Shown here one piece after another: positions 23,214-31,887 of a stretch of DNA of 64,000 bases. The notes beneath the pieces were generated by a model. It saw only the letters and a list, made by a program, of their open reading frames with translations. It was not told the DNA's origin and searched no databases. This DNA is from MED-G105 sp039814575. Its GTDB lineage: Bacteria > Pseudomonadota > Alphaproteobacteria > Caulobacterales > Parvularculaceae. The translations under genes were made by a program, and so were the position numbers. Location: contig JBCCAY010000006.1 in assembly GCA_039814575.1 (NCBI GenBank), positions 62,001-126,000 of the forward strand, written 5' to 3'. Position 1 is the stretch's first letter. Each line of letters starts with the position of its first letter.

Positions 23214-26138
23214 TTGCCGAATCTCATCGACGCCGTCACCAGCATTCCAGCGCCCCATGACGCCGCCGCAGCGGACCGGTTCATCGAGCGTCTCGGCGCT
23301 GAGGCGTTCAACGCTCTACCGGAAAAAGCCCAGCGGCTGATGAAGGGGGTCGCCGGCGCATCGCCCTATCTCGCCGGACTGGCGACGCGCTATCGATCCC
23401 ACCTCACTGAAGCGATTAACGCGCCTTTGGAAACAACAATCGCCAACGCTTTGGAGGAAGCGGCCGCGGCGGCCATCGCGCCGACGCCGGACGAACAGAA
23501 CAAAGGCCTTCGACGGGCGAAAGCGCGCGCAGCCCTTTGCCTCGGCCTTGCTGAAGTCGGCAACGTCGCTGACGTCTTAACCGCCGCCCGTCTGTGGTCG
23601 AATTTTGCCGACGCCGCCTGCCGCAGCGCCCTTAACATGGCGCTACGCGCACCGAAGAGCGGTTTCGACATTGACGCTTTCGAGGGCGTTGAAGACCCGA
23701 GCGCACGATGCGGGATCGCCGTCATTGCCATGGGCAAACACGGCGCCCATGAGCTTAATTACTCAAGCGATATTGACCTCGTCATTGTCTACGATCCTAA
23801 CGCACCGTACTTTACCGACCGCAAAATTGACCCCCCAGCGGCGAAGGCCGCCGCTGTCGCAGCAACAAAAACCATGCTTGCGCGTCTCAGCGATCAAACC
23901 GGCGACGGCTATGTTTTCCGTACGGATATTCGTCTGAGACCAGACCCGGGCGTTTCTGCAGCAGCGGTCTCACTTGACGCGGCGGAAGCTTATTACGAGG
24001 CGCACGGTCAAAACTGGGAACGCGCCGCCTATATTAAAGCCCGCTGCGCCGCCGGCGATGCGGGCGTGGGCAAAGACTATTTGGCGCGGCTGCGACCTTT
24101 CGTGTGGCGACGATCATTGGATTATGCGGCGATCGAAGACATCCACTCCATCAAACGACAAATTCACGCCGCAAAAGGGGGCGCCGAGATCGAGTTTTTA
24201 TCCCATGACCTAAAAACAGGGCGTGGCGGCATCCGCGAAATTGAGTTCATCGCGCAAACCCAACAACTTATTCTCGGCGGCCGCGATGACGGTCTACGGG
24301 CGCGCGCCACGGTCGAGGCGCTAACGGCGCTCGCCGATCGCGGCGCCATGACTGGAGAAACGGCCGACGCGCTAATCGCTCATTATCGTTATCTGCGGAG
24401 CGTCGAACACCGCATCCAAATGATAGCAGACGAACAAACCCACAAAGTGCCGGACAGCGAAGCCGCCGCCGCACGCCTCGCGACGTTTCACGGCGAACCG
24501 GACCTTGCGACCTTTGAAAAGCGATTGCGCGGCGTACTCAGCAACGTTCATACGATTTTTTCAGACGTTTTCGGCCGTGAAGAAGCGCTGTCCGACGGTG
24601 CGGGGTCCTTAAGTTTCACCGGCGTCGATTATGATACGGCGACGCTCAAAACCCTCGAAGGCATGGGGTTTGATGCAACAGAAACGGTGGCTGAAAGGGT
24701 GCGCCGTTGGCATGCAGGCGACATTCGTTCAACCCGTTCGCCGCGTTCGCGCGAATTACTGACGAAGTTCACCCCGCGCCTTTTAACGGCGCTCGCGGCG
24801 TCGGAGCGGCCGGACGAAGCCTTTATGGCCTTTGATCGATTTCTGCAAAGACTGCCTGGCGGATTGCAGATTTTTTCTTTGTTTGTGAACAATCCGCGGG
24901 TTTTCGAGATCTGTATCCGCATCATGACGTTTTCACCCTTCCTTGGCCGTCAGCTTGCGGACCGCAATCACCTTATTGAAGCGATGACGGACGCCTCTTG
25001 GCCGCGCACGCCGAGCAATGAGACCGATCCCGCCGAGGCGTTAGACGCCCATTCACCGACCGAGATGGATTATGAAGACGGGCTGAACGCCGTGCGGCGC
25101 ACCGCACGCGAAGCACGGTTTGAAGTGTCTGCGGCGATGGCTGTCGGGCGGGCGGACGCCGCCGCCGTTGGCGCATCCTATGCAACGATCGCGGAACGCG
25201 CGATTGAAACGGTGTTACCGCTCGCCGAAGCGGAAACGAAACGCGCTCATGGCGACATCGACGGCGCCCTCGCCGTCGTCGCCCTCGGTCGCCTAGGGGC
25301 TGGGCGGATGACTGCCGTGTCAGACGTCGATCTCGTTTTCATCTATGATTGTGCGCCCGATGCGCGATCATCCGGTCCCCGTCAGATCGCAGGGGCGGAG
25401 TATTTCGCCCGTTTAGTTCGGCGTTTCTTGACGGCGATGACGGCCCCCACCGAAGAAGGCTCGCTTTACGAGGTGGACATGCAGTTAAGGCCGTCCGGCC
25501 GCGCCGGACCGGCCGCAGCGCATATTGATGCGTTCCAACAATATTATCGCTCGGACGCGTGGATCTGGGAACGCATGGCGTTGGTTAAAGCACGGGTCAT
25601 CGCCGGCGACGCGGCGCACTGCGCAAAGCTTTCAACCATCATTGGCGACATCCAAGCAGCGCCTACCGAACCCGATAAGCTATTGATCGGCGTCAGAGAC
25701 ATGCGCGCGCGCCTGCTCGAGGCAAAGCCGGCGCGATCGCCTTGGGACGTCAAAACCGTTCGCGGCGGCCTGACAGATCTCGACTTCGTCTTGGAGTATC
25801 TCGCCCTCCAAAACGCCAAGCTTTTATCGGGCATGCCAATTAACAACCCGCGCGCCCTAACGACGGCGCTGGTCGACATTGAAGCATTGAGCGACGTCGA
25901 GGCGTCAGTGCTGTTAGAGGCCGATCGCACCTTCGAAATCGTACTGCAATTGCAGCGCGCCGCCCACGGGGCGGGCGGGGCCGGCGACCCCACACGCAGA
26001 GCCCCACGCGGCGCGCTCGCCGAAGCGCTGGCCGAAAGTTTGGGGGCGGCGGACTTCGCCCGCGCCGAGGCGCGGTTGGCGGATTGCACAGCCGCCGTCA
26101 AATCGATCTATGATACGCACATCGGCGCCGCGGAGTAA
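23214..26138 (+). CDS. glnE: Bifunctional glutamine synthetase adenylyltransferase / adenylyl-removing enzyme
   Basis: A 974-residue GlnE. It attaches AMP to, and removes it from, glutamine synthetase in response to PII. Both nucleotidyltransferase domains are intact: the N-terminal deadenylylase site GKHGAHELNYSSDIDLVIVY (about residue 178 on) and the C-terminal adenylylase site LGRLGAGRMTAVSDVDLVFI (about residue 690 on), each with the G...DxD metal motif. RGGIREIEFIAQTQQL and RGGLTDLDFVLEYLAL are the conserved segments after each domain. The start is TTG 23214, with a weak purine-rich site before it. It precedes, by 40 bp, the flavoprotein/aminomethyltransferase operon and probably shares a transcript with it. 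Confidence 0.95.
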   Translation: MPNLIDAVTSIPAPHDAAAADRFIERLGAEAFNALPEKAQRLMKGVAGASPYLAGLATRYRSHLTEAINAPLETTIANALEEAAAAAIAPTPDEQNKGLRRAKARAALCLGLAEVGNVADVLTAARLWSNFADAACRSALNMALRAPKSGFDIDAFEGVEDPSARCGIAVIAMGKHGAHELNYSSDIDLVIVYDPNAPYFTDRKIDPPAAKAAAVAATKTMLARLSDQTGDGYVFRTDIRLRPDPGVSAAAVSLDAAEAYYEAHGQNWERAAYIKARCAAGDAGVGKDYLARLRPFVWRRSLDYAAIEDIHSIKRQIHAAKGGAEIEFLSHDLKTGRGGIREIEFIAQTQQLILGGRDDGLRARATVEALTALADRGAMTGETADALIAHYRYLRSVEHRIQMIADEQTHKVPDSEAAAARLATFHGEPDLATFEKRLRGVLSNVHTIFSDVFGREEALSDGAGSLSFTGVDYDTATLKTLEGMGFDATETVAERVRRWHAGDIRSTRSPRSRELLTKFTPRLLTALAASERPDEAFMAFDRFLQRLPGGLQIFSLFVNNPRVFEICIRIMTFSPFLGRQLADRNHLIEAMTDASWPRTPSNETDPAEALDAHSPTEMDYEDGLNAVRRTAREARFEVSAAMAVGRADAAAVGASYATIAERAIETVLPLAEAETKRAHGDIDGALAVVALGRLGAGRMTAVSDVDLVFIYDCAPDARSSGPRQIAGAEYFARLVRRFLTAMTAPTEEGSLYEVDMQLRPSGRAGPAAAHIDAFQQYYRSDAWIWERMALVKARVIAGDAAHCAKLSTIIGDIQAAPTEPDKLLIGVRDMRARLLEAKPARSPWDVKTVRGGLTDLDFVLEYLALQNAKLLSGMPINNPRALTTALVDIEALSDVEASVLLEADRTFEIVLQLQRAAHGAGGAGDPTRRAPRGALAEALAESLGAADFARAEARLADCTAAVKSIYDTHIGAAE

Positions 26139-26177
26139 CGCACCACCATCAAGCGCCCGTGCGAAGGAGCACCCAGA

Positions 26178-27494
26178 ATGGCCGGACAAAAATCCAGCCA
26201 GCGGTTTGATTTGGCGATCATTGGCGCGGATACGGCGGGCCTTGCCGCCGCCGGCTGCGCGGCGATCGACGGCGGCGCTGTTCTGGTCGTCAAATCAGGC
26301 GGAGAGGCGCCGGCGAGCCTCGCCGGTCCGGGCGTGCCAAACGCCGTATGGCGCCTTCTCGGCCTTGAAGACCTTGAGATGACGCTAGCGCCCCTTACTG
26401 AAACTAAAATTGCCTTAAAGTCGGCCAATAACAGCAGCGCCGAAAGAACAGACGCCGCCCCCTCACCGACAACACTGTCCGTCTTTGCAAACGACGCTGA
26501 CATGACGCGCACCCTGACGACGCGTGACGCCGACGCCGCTCTCCAATGGCCGGACTTTAAAGCGAGCCTGCCATCTCTGAGCGTCAGTCCAAGTCGGCTC
26601 AGCGACGCGCGAGAAGCCAACCTAAACGGCTCCCCCATCAGCACACTGAATGAGTATCTCGATGATTATTTCGACGACGAAGCGCTGAAGACGCATATCG
26701 CCGCCCAAGCGTTAATCACCGTCGGACTTGCGGGCGACGAACCTGGCTCAGCCGCCGCGCTCGGCCTTCTGGACGACGGCGCTTGGCCGGTTCGTGCTTC
26801 ACGCGGTGGCGAGGCCTTTCGAAACGCATTAGAGAAAGCGGTCGCGAAAGCCGGCGTGACCGTCGTCGAAGGCGGCGTAGAAACGTTATCGCGCGTGAAG
26901 CCAAACCTTATCGAAATAAAGCTACGGCCAGGCGATCTTTATACGGCGAAAGCCGCCATGGCTTCAGGCGTCGCCGTCGCGAAAGCTTCGGGCCTCTATC
27001 CGGATACCGGTCGATCGCCTTTGTCACGCTTCAGCGGAGCATCGGCATTTATGCGCATCGTTTTCGACGATTACCCGCAATCGCCAGAACTGCGCGACGG
27101 GGAACGAACCTATATCATCGACAGTCGCGAAGAGTTCGCCGAGGCACGCGATGCGATCGCCGAAGGGCGACGCCCGGAACAGCTACCGCTATTGGTCGAA
27201 CTCGATCATCGTACAATTACAGCGTACACGCCCTACTGTCCGGATCAATTATCCGATGACGGCGAGTTGCGTCCATGGAGCGACCAAGACCGCAAAGCGC
27301 TCGGTCGACAAGCATATGATCGCATCAAAGAACGTTTTGGAATTAACGAACGCCCCAACGCAATTGACGTTCGCATTGACATAGGCCCCGACCGCAACAC
27401 GCCCGACGACAACGCCATTGCGACACCAAACGATGTCAGCGATCCCGTCGGCGCGGCTGTCGCGCTTGCTAGAAAGATCATCGCCGATGAATGA
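26178..27494 (+). CDS. FAD/NAD(P)-binding oxidoreductase-like protein with degenerate cofactor motifs
   Basis: A 438-residue protein with an N-terminal Rossmann-like opening, FDLAIIGADTAGLAAAG, corresponding to the GxGxxG motif of amine-oxidase/phytoene-desaturase flavoproteins but with the third Gly changed (GADTAG). The second strand ends in VLVVKSGG, with Lys where an acidic residue usually binds the ADP ribose. The end, TPNDVSDPVGAAVALARKI, aligns with the usual C-terminal FAD segment but lacks its GD. It may therefore be a non-catalytic or reduced-affinity partner of the next gene product, with which it overlaps by 8 bp. A good AAGGAG precedes the ATG. No precise family is recognised; the function is not assignable from sequence alone. 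Confidence 0.6.
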   Translation: MAGQKSSQRFDLAIIGADTAGLAAAGCAAIDGGAVLVVKSGGEAPASLAGPGVPNAVWRLLGLEDLEMTLAPLTETKIALKSANNSSAERTDAAPSPTTLSVFANDADMTRTLTTRDADAALQWPDFKASLPSLSVSPSRLSDAREANLNGSPISTLNEYLDDYFDDEALKTHIAAQALITVGLAGDEPGSAAALGLLDDGAWPVRASRGGEAFRNALEKAVAKAGVTVVEGGVETLSRVKPNLIEIKLRPGDLYTAKAAMASGVAVAKASGLYPDTGRSPLSRFSGASAFMRIVFDDYPQSPELRDGERTYIIDSREEFAEARDAIAEGRRPEQLPLLVELDHRTITAYTPYCPDQLSDDGELRPWSDQDRKALGRQAYDRIKERFGINERPNAIDVRIDIGPDRNTPDDNAIATPNDVSDPVGAAVALARKIIADE

Positions 27495-29211
27495 CGCCGC
27501 ACGCGCAACGCCAGATCGCCAAAAGTCCTCGGCGCGCGAAGTATCCAAGAAATCCGCAGAGAAAGACGGCTTGTCGACGCAACAGCAAGGCGAGGACGTA
27601 GCGGCGGCACCATCAGATCGAGCCCCAAAAGCAAGCCCACACGCAGACGCAAGTCCGCAAAATAGCGAAAATTTACCCCCAACACATAGCGGGAATCATA
27701 CGCCGCACCATGCAGCCGAAGACAAACCGCGCGGCGCGACGATAGAAGGCGGGGTCGACGCCATCATTGTCGGAGCGCCCCTCGACGGCCTTGCCGCCGC
27801 CGCACTTCTGGCGCGATCCGGCTTACGCGTTGTTATTGTCGAAAGCGGCATGCCGATGACCGCGCCGGAGCCGGAAGAGTTCGCCCCGCAGTTCTTTTGC
27901 GATGTCGGAGACACGTTGTTTTTCGGCCTTGACCAAGCGGTTCTTCAGCGCCTCGATCTATACCGTCATGGATTGCGCTTCGCAGCGCGGCGTATGTCGA
28001 CAAGTTATTGGCGCACGCCGCAAAGCCGGTTCGCCGCGCGCGGCGATGTTAGTGATTTAGCGACCCTCAAAGGCGACGTCGCCGATGCGGATCGCCGACG
28101 CGCCGACGCAATCACCGAGGAAATTCTCTCCCTCGGAAAATCCCTGCGCCCCTATTTCGAAACGGGCCGACCGCCAGATCATTTCGGCGCTCTTTTTGAT
28201 CATTGGGCTTTAACGTCCCTTGATGAAGCGCTCGCTGGCGTTTTCTCAGAAAATCCGTTTACCGATATTCTAACAACCGAAGCCTCGCGTGGCGTCGGCG
28301 TTCGTCCCGATGCGCCGATGTCCGCTTTCTCACTAGTGCGCCGCTTCGCCGGCGAGATCGCCGGTTTACAAAGCGGCGTCGGCGCGGTCGATCGCGGCGC
28401 GCGGGGCCTCGCACGAGCTTTGCGCAGAGCGGGCCAAGGCGCAAATGTCGATTATCGCTACGCCGTGCAAGTGGAACGCGTTCTTATTGAATGGGATCGC
28501 GTCGCCGGCGTCGAGTTTACGAACGGCGGACAAATCAGGGCGCCAATCGTCATTTCCTGTTATCCACCGCGCGCGGCTTTTCTCGACCATATCGGACGCG
28601 ACCACCTCAATATCGAGTTCATTCGTGCGATTGAGACGGCTGCGTCACGTCCTGTTATGGTGGCCGCACATTTGGCCTTTGCCGAAAAGTCCGACAGCCC
28701 TCTTTTCAAAGACGATTACAAACGAAGAAACATCCGTCTAGCGTCATTAGAGGATCTAAAACGTGCGCACAGGATGGCGCGGGCCGGCCGGTTCTGCCCT
28801 GAGGCGCCGGGCGAGCTGTTTTTTCCAACCGCCTTTAATGATGCGCTAGCGCCCACCGCAGGCGCCACGGGCGTTTTACGTTTATGGCCGGCCCCGCCCG
28901 CGCCCCAAGACAAAGACGGTAAGCGACGCTGGCGACTTGACGCTGAAGACGCCGTTCGAGCGGCGCTCAACGCTTTTGACGATAAAGCTGCGGACGCGCT
29001 TTGCGCGATCAAAATCGTCGAAGAAGAAAGCGCAGACGTCATCTTGCGCGAAGCCGCATTGGCGCGGCTCACCGCGGACGCCGGCGGTCTCGCCGGATAT
29101 TTTTATTGCGGCTCCGGCGCTCAGATCGGCCTTTTCCAAACCGGCGCCGCGGGGCGACGCGCAGCCGACGACGCGTTACGCTATCATCGACACCTTCAGG
29201 ATACGGCATGA
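27487..29211 (+). CDS. NAD(P)/FAD-dependent oxidoreductase, phytoene-desaturase-like, with disordered N-terminal extension
   Basis: About 574 residues. The first 80 are hydrophilic and low-complexity (Ala/Ser/Gln/Lys/His rich), then comes VDAIIVGAPLDGLAAAALLA, a Rossmann opening in which GxGxxG reads GAPLDG, followed by VVIVESG with the acidic ribose ligand. RGARGLARALRRAG and the C-terminal GYFYCGSGAQIGLFQTGAAG match the general layout of CrtI-type flavoproteins, where the last motif closes the FAD site. The ATG 27487 overlaps the previous gene by 8 bp and the stop overlaps the next start (ATGA). The three products are therefore likely made together, perhaps as a complex. The substrate is unknown; carotenoid chemistry is unlikely given the partner aminomethyltransferase. 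Confidence 0.65.
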   Translation: MNDAARATPDRQKSSAREVSKKSAEKDGLSTQQQGEDVAAAPSDRAPKASPHADASPQNSENLPPTHSGNHTPHHAAEDKPRGATIEGGVDAIIVGAPLDGLAAAALLARSGLRVVIVESGMPMTAPEPEEFAPQFFCDVGDTLFFGLDQAVLQRLDLYRHGLRFAARRMSTSYWRTPQSRFAARGDVSDLATLKGDVADADRRRADAITEEILSLGKSLRPYFETGRPPDHFGALFDHWALTSLDEALAGVFSENPFTDILTTEASRGVGVRPDAPMSAFSLVRRFAGEIAGLQSGVGAVDRGARGLARALRRAGQGANVDYRYAVQVERVLIEWDRVAGVEFTNGGQIRAPIVISCYPPRAAFLDHIGRDHLNIEFIRAIETAASRPVMVAAHLAFAEKSDSPLFKDDYKRRNIRLASLEDLKRAHRMARAGRFCPEAPGELFFPTAFNDALAPTAGATGVLRLWPAPPAPQDKDGKRRWRLDAEDAVRAALNAFDDKAADALCAIKIVEEESADVILREAALARLTADAGGLAGYFYCGSGAQIGLFQTGAAGRRAADDALRYHRHLQDTA

Positions 29212-30500
29212 TATTTTTTGCTGAAATTACGACGCCGGAAGAGCCGCGCCCCTCAGCGCTTTATGCCGCCTTCGCTGGCGAGAGCGCTGCGAATGAGTGG
29301 ACGAGCATCAATAATGTCGCGGCAGCGCGCATCTACACCACTGTCGAAGAGGAGTATGCAGCGCTCGATAGCGGAGCGGCGTTGGTCGACCTCGGTGTGC
29401 AACGCCGCTACGCCGTCCGCGGCTATGACGCCGGGGCGCTGCTTGGCCGATTGACGAGCGCACCGGTCAAAGACATCGGCGTCGGAGAGAGCGCACGCGG
29501 CTTGATTCTCGATAGCACCGGCCGCGTGGTGGATTTTTGCGACGTGACAAGACTATCCGGCGATAGCTATCTTGCGACAACCACGGGGCCGATTGACCGG
29601 CGCCTCGCCGTCGCTGCACGCGGTTTTGACGTCACCATCGAGAACATCTCCGAGACCGTTGCGGCGCTTGGCTTATTTGGACCGTATGCTGCGAAGGTCG
29701 CAGCGGCGGCCGGTTTCGCAATTGCGGGAGACGCGCTCGCCTCCCATGGGCATGTGCGCGGCGTGGAAGCCTTTGCGCGGCCAACGGCCATGGGTAGAGC
29801 GTCAGGCGTCGAGATCATATTTCCGGCTGAAGAGGCGATCACCCTTTGGGAACGCGTTCGCCATGGCGGCGGAGGACGCGCACTTGGCGGCTCCCAAACT
29901 GGACGCCAAGAGAGCGTGCAAGATAACAAAGCCCCCATACCCGTCGGGGTCGAAGCATGCGAAATTATGCGAATTGAAGGCGGCGTTGCCCGTCCCGGCG
30001 TCGATTTCACGCCTGCTGACCAATCCCACGGCGCCGCTAATCACGCCTTGGCTTCTTATAACGATGACACATCAGGCAAACGGCGGCCGCCAGAAATCGG
30101 CGCGGCGCATTTAGCGCCGCTCAATCGGGCCTGGTTTAACGGGCGGCGCGCCATGGGCGAGGCGGAAGAAAAGCGACGATTAACGACGCTTGTCGCCGAC
30201 GCCGATCATATCACCGCTGGAGCGCCAGTTTTCGCCGGCGACGCGGGCAGCAATAAAGGCCAAGAAAAGCCAATCGGCCGCGTCACCAGCGCTGCGTTTT
30301 CGCCGCGTTACCGGGCCGCCATTTGCTTCGTCGATGCCCCGTTCGACCGCAAAACGAAGGGCCAGCTCACAATCGCGTTAGACGGCGACGGCGGCCAACG
30401 CGCCAAAACACGAGCGCTTGAAACCCCCGAAAGCCACGCAGCGACAGCGTTTGAAGCGCGCGGAAAAAAACCGACGGAATCGCGCGGCTTCTTCGTTTAA
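29208..30500 (+). CDS. GcvT-fold aminomethyltransferase family protein
   Basis: A 430-residue relative of the glycine-cleavage T-protein and the folate domain of sarcosine/dimethylglycine dehydrogenases. Conserved signs: EYAALDSGAALVDLG, LILDSTGRVVDFCDVTRL with the Asp that in T-proteins contacts tetrahydrofolate, CEIMRIEGGVARPGVDFTP, and the C-terminal barrel IGRVTSAAFSPRYRAAICFV. It lacks the KGCxxGQE motif of YgfZ. Two insertions (around 225-245 and 270-290) and a Lys/Arg-rich tail make it longer than GcvT (about 370). It is coupled by ATGA to the flavoprotein gene upstream. A folate-dependent one-carbon transfer from an amine oxidised by the two flavoproteins is my inference; no H-protein or P-protein gene is near. 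Confidence 0.72.
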   Translation: MIFFAEITTPEEPRPSALYAAFAGESAANEWTSINNVAAARIYTTVEEEYAALDSGAALVDLGVQRRYAVRGYDAGALLGRLTSAPVKDIGVGESARGLILDSTGRVVDFCDVTRLSGDSYLATTTGPIDRRLAVAARGFDVTIENISETVAALGLFGPYAAKVAAAAGFAIAGDALASHGHVRGVEAFARPTAMGRASGVEIIFPAEEAITLWERVRHGGGGRALGGSQTGRQESVQDNKAPIPVGVEACEIMRIEGGVARPGVDFTPADQSHGAANHALASYNDDTSGKRRPPEIGAAHLAPLNRAWFNGRRAMGEAEEKRRLTTLVADADHITAGAPVFAGDAGSNKGQEKPIGRVTSAAFSPRYRAAICFVDAPFDRKTKGQLTIALDGDGGQRAKTRALETPESHAATAFEARGKKPTESRGFFV

Positions 30501-30675
30501 CGGGTGTCAAAGCAATAAGGGCGGCGTTTTTTCCGGTCTGTCCCCTCCCCCCCCCTGACGCGGCAGCCCGCCCGCCGCCGCGTATCCGGGGCGAACGCCG
30601 CCCGCTTTGGCGCTCAATAACCCTTCCCGCGGCGAAACCGTGGGTTAAGGCAAACGCATGAGGAAGGAACACGAT

Positions 30676-31098
30676 ATGAAACGGAAAACTGGACACACTC
30701 TGACAGTCTTAACATCTGTCGCCGCAGCGGTCGGATTCGTGGCGCTCAGCGCAGCCAGCGCAGATCCCGGCGAACGGATGTTCGATAAACTCGATGCGGA
30801 CGGCGACGGGCGTGTCGCAATTGAAGACCTCGCAGATGCGGCGCGAACGCGCGGCCAAGAGGCGGACGCTGACAATGACGGCTATGTGACGCGTGAGGAA
30901 ATGGAGGCGCATCGGGAAGCAAAGCGCGCCGAAATGCGCGAGAAACGGTTTCCGGATCAAAATGACGACGGCGTCGTATCGCGCACTGAGTTTGAGGACG
31001 CAGCCGCGGCAAGATTCGCCGAACTCGACAAAAATGGCGACGGCGTTTTGACGGAGGACGAAAAACCGAAACGCCGTGGGCCGCGCGGCCGTTTCTAA
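30676..31098 (+). CDS. Exported EF-hand calcium-binding protein
   Basis: A 140-residue protein with a signal peptide (MKRKTGHTLTVLTSVAAAV, cut after ASA) and four EF-hand loops: DADGDGRVAIED, DADNDGYVTREE, DQNDDGVVSRTE and DKNGDGVLTEDE. Each has the 1-3-5-12 acidic ligand pattern, and the third and fourth look fully competent. The C-terminus is basic (PKRRGPRGRF). ATG 30676 is chosen because AGGAAGGA lies 7 nt upstream. It would act in the periplasm. It stands directly upstream of an ECF sigma factor, a membrane anti-sigma candidate and a metal-sensor-like protein on the same strand, which suggests a calcium- or metal-related envelope circuit. Direct involvement is inferred. Confidence 0.88.
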   Translation: MKRKTGHTLTVLTSVAAAVGFVALSAASADPGERMFDKLDADGDGRVAIEDLADAARTRGQEADADNDGYVTREEMEAHREAKRAEMREKRFPDQNDDGVVSRTEFEDAAAARFAELDKNGDGVLTEDEKPKRRGPRGRF

Positions 31099-31212
31099 TT
31101 CGCTGCCCGCGCTCTATCATCGCCCGCACGCGCTTCTATGGTTGCGTGCGGGTGCAAACAAAGACAGGCGCGCGCTTACGGATGAGACCGGGACAAAAGG
31201 ATTTTGGGCGAT

Positions 31213-31869
31213 TTGGCGGCGGACAAGCAAACGCACCCCAATCATGCGTTACACAATTCTTCTCGAAGTAACGCTGAGCATAATCGGGCTGGGCATCACG
31301 GGGCTGGGCATCATGGCGCCGAACATGACGACGCTCTGATTGCGCGCGCGGGACGCGGCGATCGCCTGGCCGCTAGCGAACTCGTTGTTCGCCATACGGA
31401 TAAAGTAATGGCGGTGTGTTATCGCCTCCTGAATGACCGCGCCGCCGCGGAGGACGTCGTGCAAGAGACATTTTTAAAGCTTTGGAAAAACGCCGGCGCC
31501 TGGACACCTGGAAAGGCACAACTCTCGACGTGGCTTTACCGTGTCGCGCGAAACGCGTGTGTTGATCGACTACGCCGCGCCGGACGAGAAGCGCCGGAAG
31601 ACGCAGCGCCCGAACGCGCTGACCAGAGCCCCAGCGCCGAAGCGCAATTGATCGCCGCCGATCGCGCCTCGACAATAGAGGCGGCCTTGCAAGCCTTGCC
31701 GGCGCGCCAACGTGAGGCGATCGTATTATGCCATTATCAAGAACTCTCAAACGGCGAAGCCGCGGAGATTCTTGGCGCAAGCGTTGAGGCGGTAGAATCC
31801 CTTTTGGCGCGGGCGCGACGAACGCTAAAGGCGTCTTTAGCGCCCATGCGAGAGGCCTTAACGGAGTGA
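31213..31869 (+). CDS. ECF RNA polymerase sigma factor with a His-rich N-terminal leader
   Basis: An extracytoplasmic-function sigma factor of about 218 residues. Region 2 is ELVVRHTDKVMAVCYRLLN, AEDVVQETFLKLWK and STWLYRVARNACVDRLRR; region 4 is LPARQREAIVLCHYQELS followed by AEILGASVEAVESLLARAR. The start is uncertain. There is no in-frame ATG before region 2; TTG 31213 (11 nt after AAAAGGA) or TTG 31204 must be used, giving a leader with many His residues (AGHHGAGHHGAEHDD) encoded by a 15-bp tandem repeat. It is followed, after 18 bp, by a likely anti-sigma factor and then a CnrX/Spy-like protein, an arrangement resembling CnrYXH-type metal-responsive control. Confidence 0.87.
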   Translation: MAADKQTHPNHALHNSSRSNAEHNRAGHHGAGHHGAEHDDALIARAGRGDRLAASELVVRHTDKVMAVCYRLLNDRAAAEDVVQETFLKLWKNAGAWTPGKAQLSTWLYRVARNACVDRLRRAGREAPEDAAPERADQSPSAEAQLIAADRASTIEAALQALPARQREAIVLCHYQELSNGEAAEILGASVEAVESLLARARRTLKASLAPMREALTE

Positions 31870-31887
31870 TGTGAAAGAACGACAGAT

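Noticed and set aside
29208..30500. Glycine cleavage system T-protein (gcvT)
   Set aside because: No gcvH or gcvP is adjacent, the protein is 60 residues longer than GcvT with two insertions, and it is coupled to flavoproteins instead.
31244..31339. A 31-residue hydrophobic peptide frame overlapping the sigma factor leader
   Set aside because: No Shine-Dalgarno before its ATG, and it overlaps the coding frame needed for the sigma N-terminus. Kept only as a remark in a finding.
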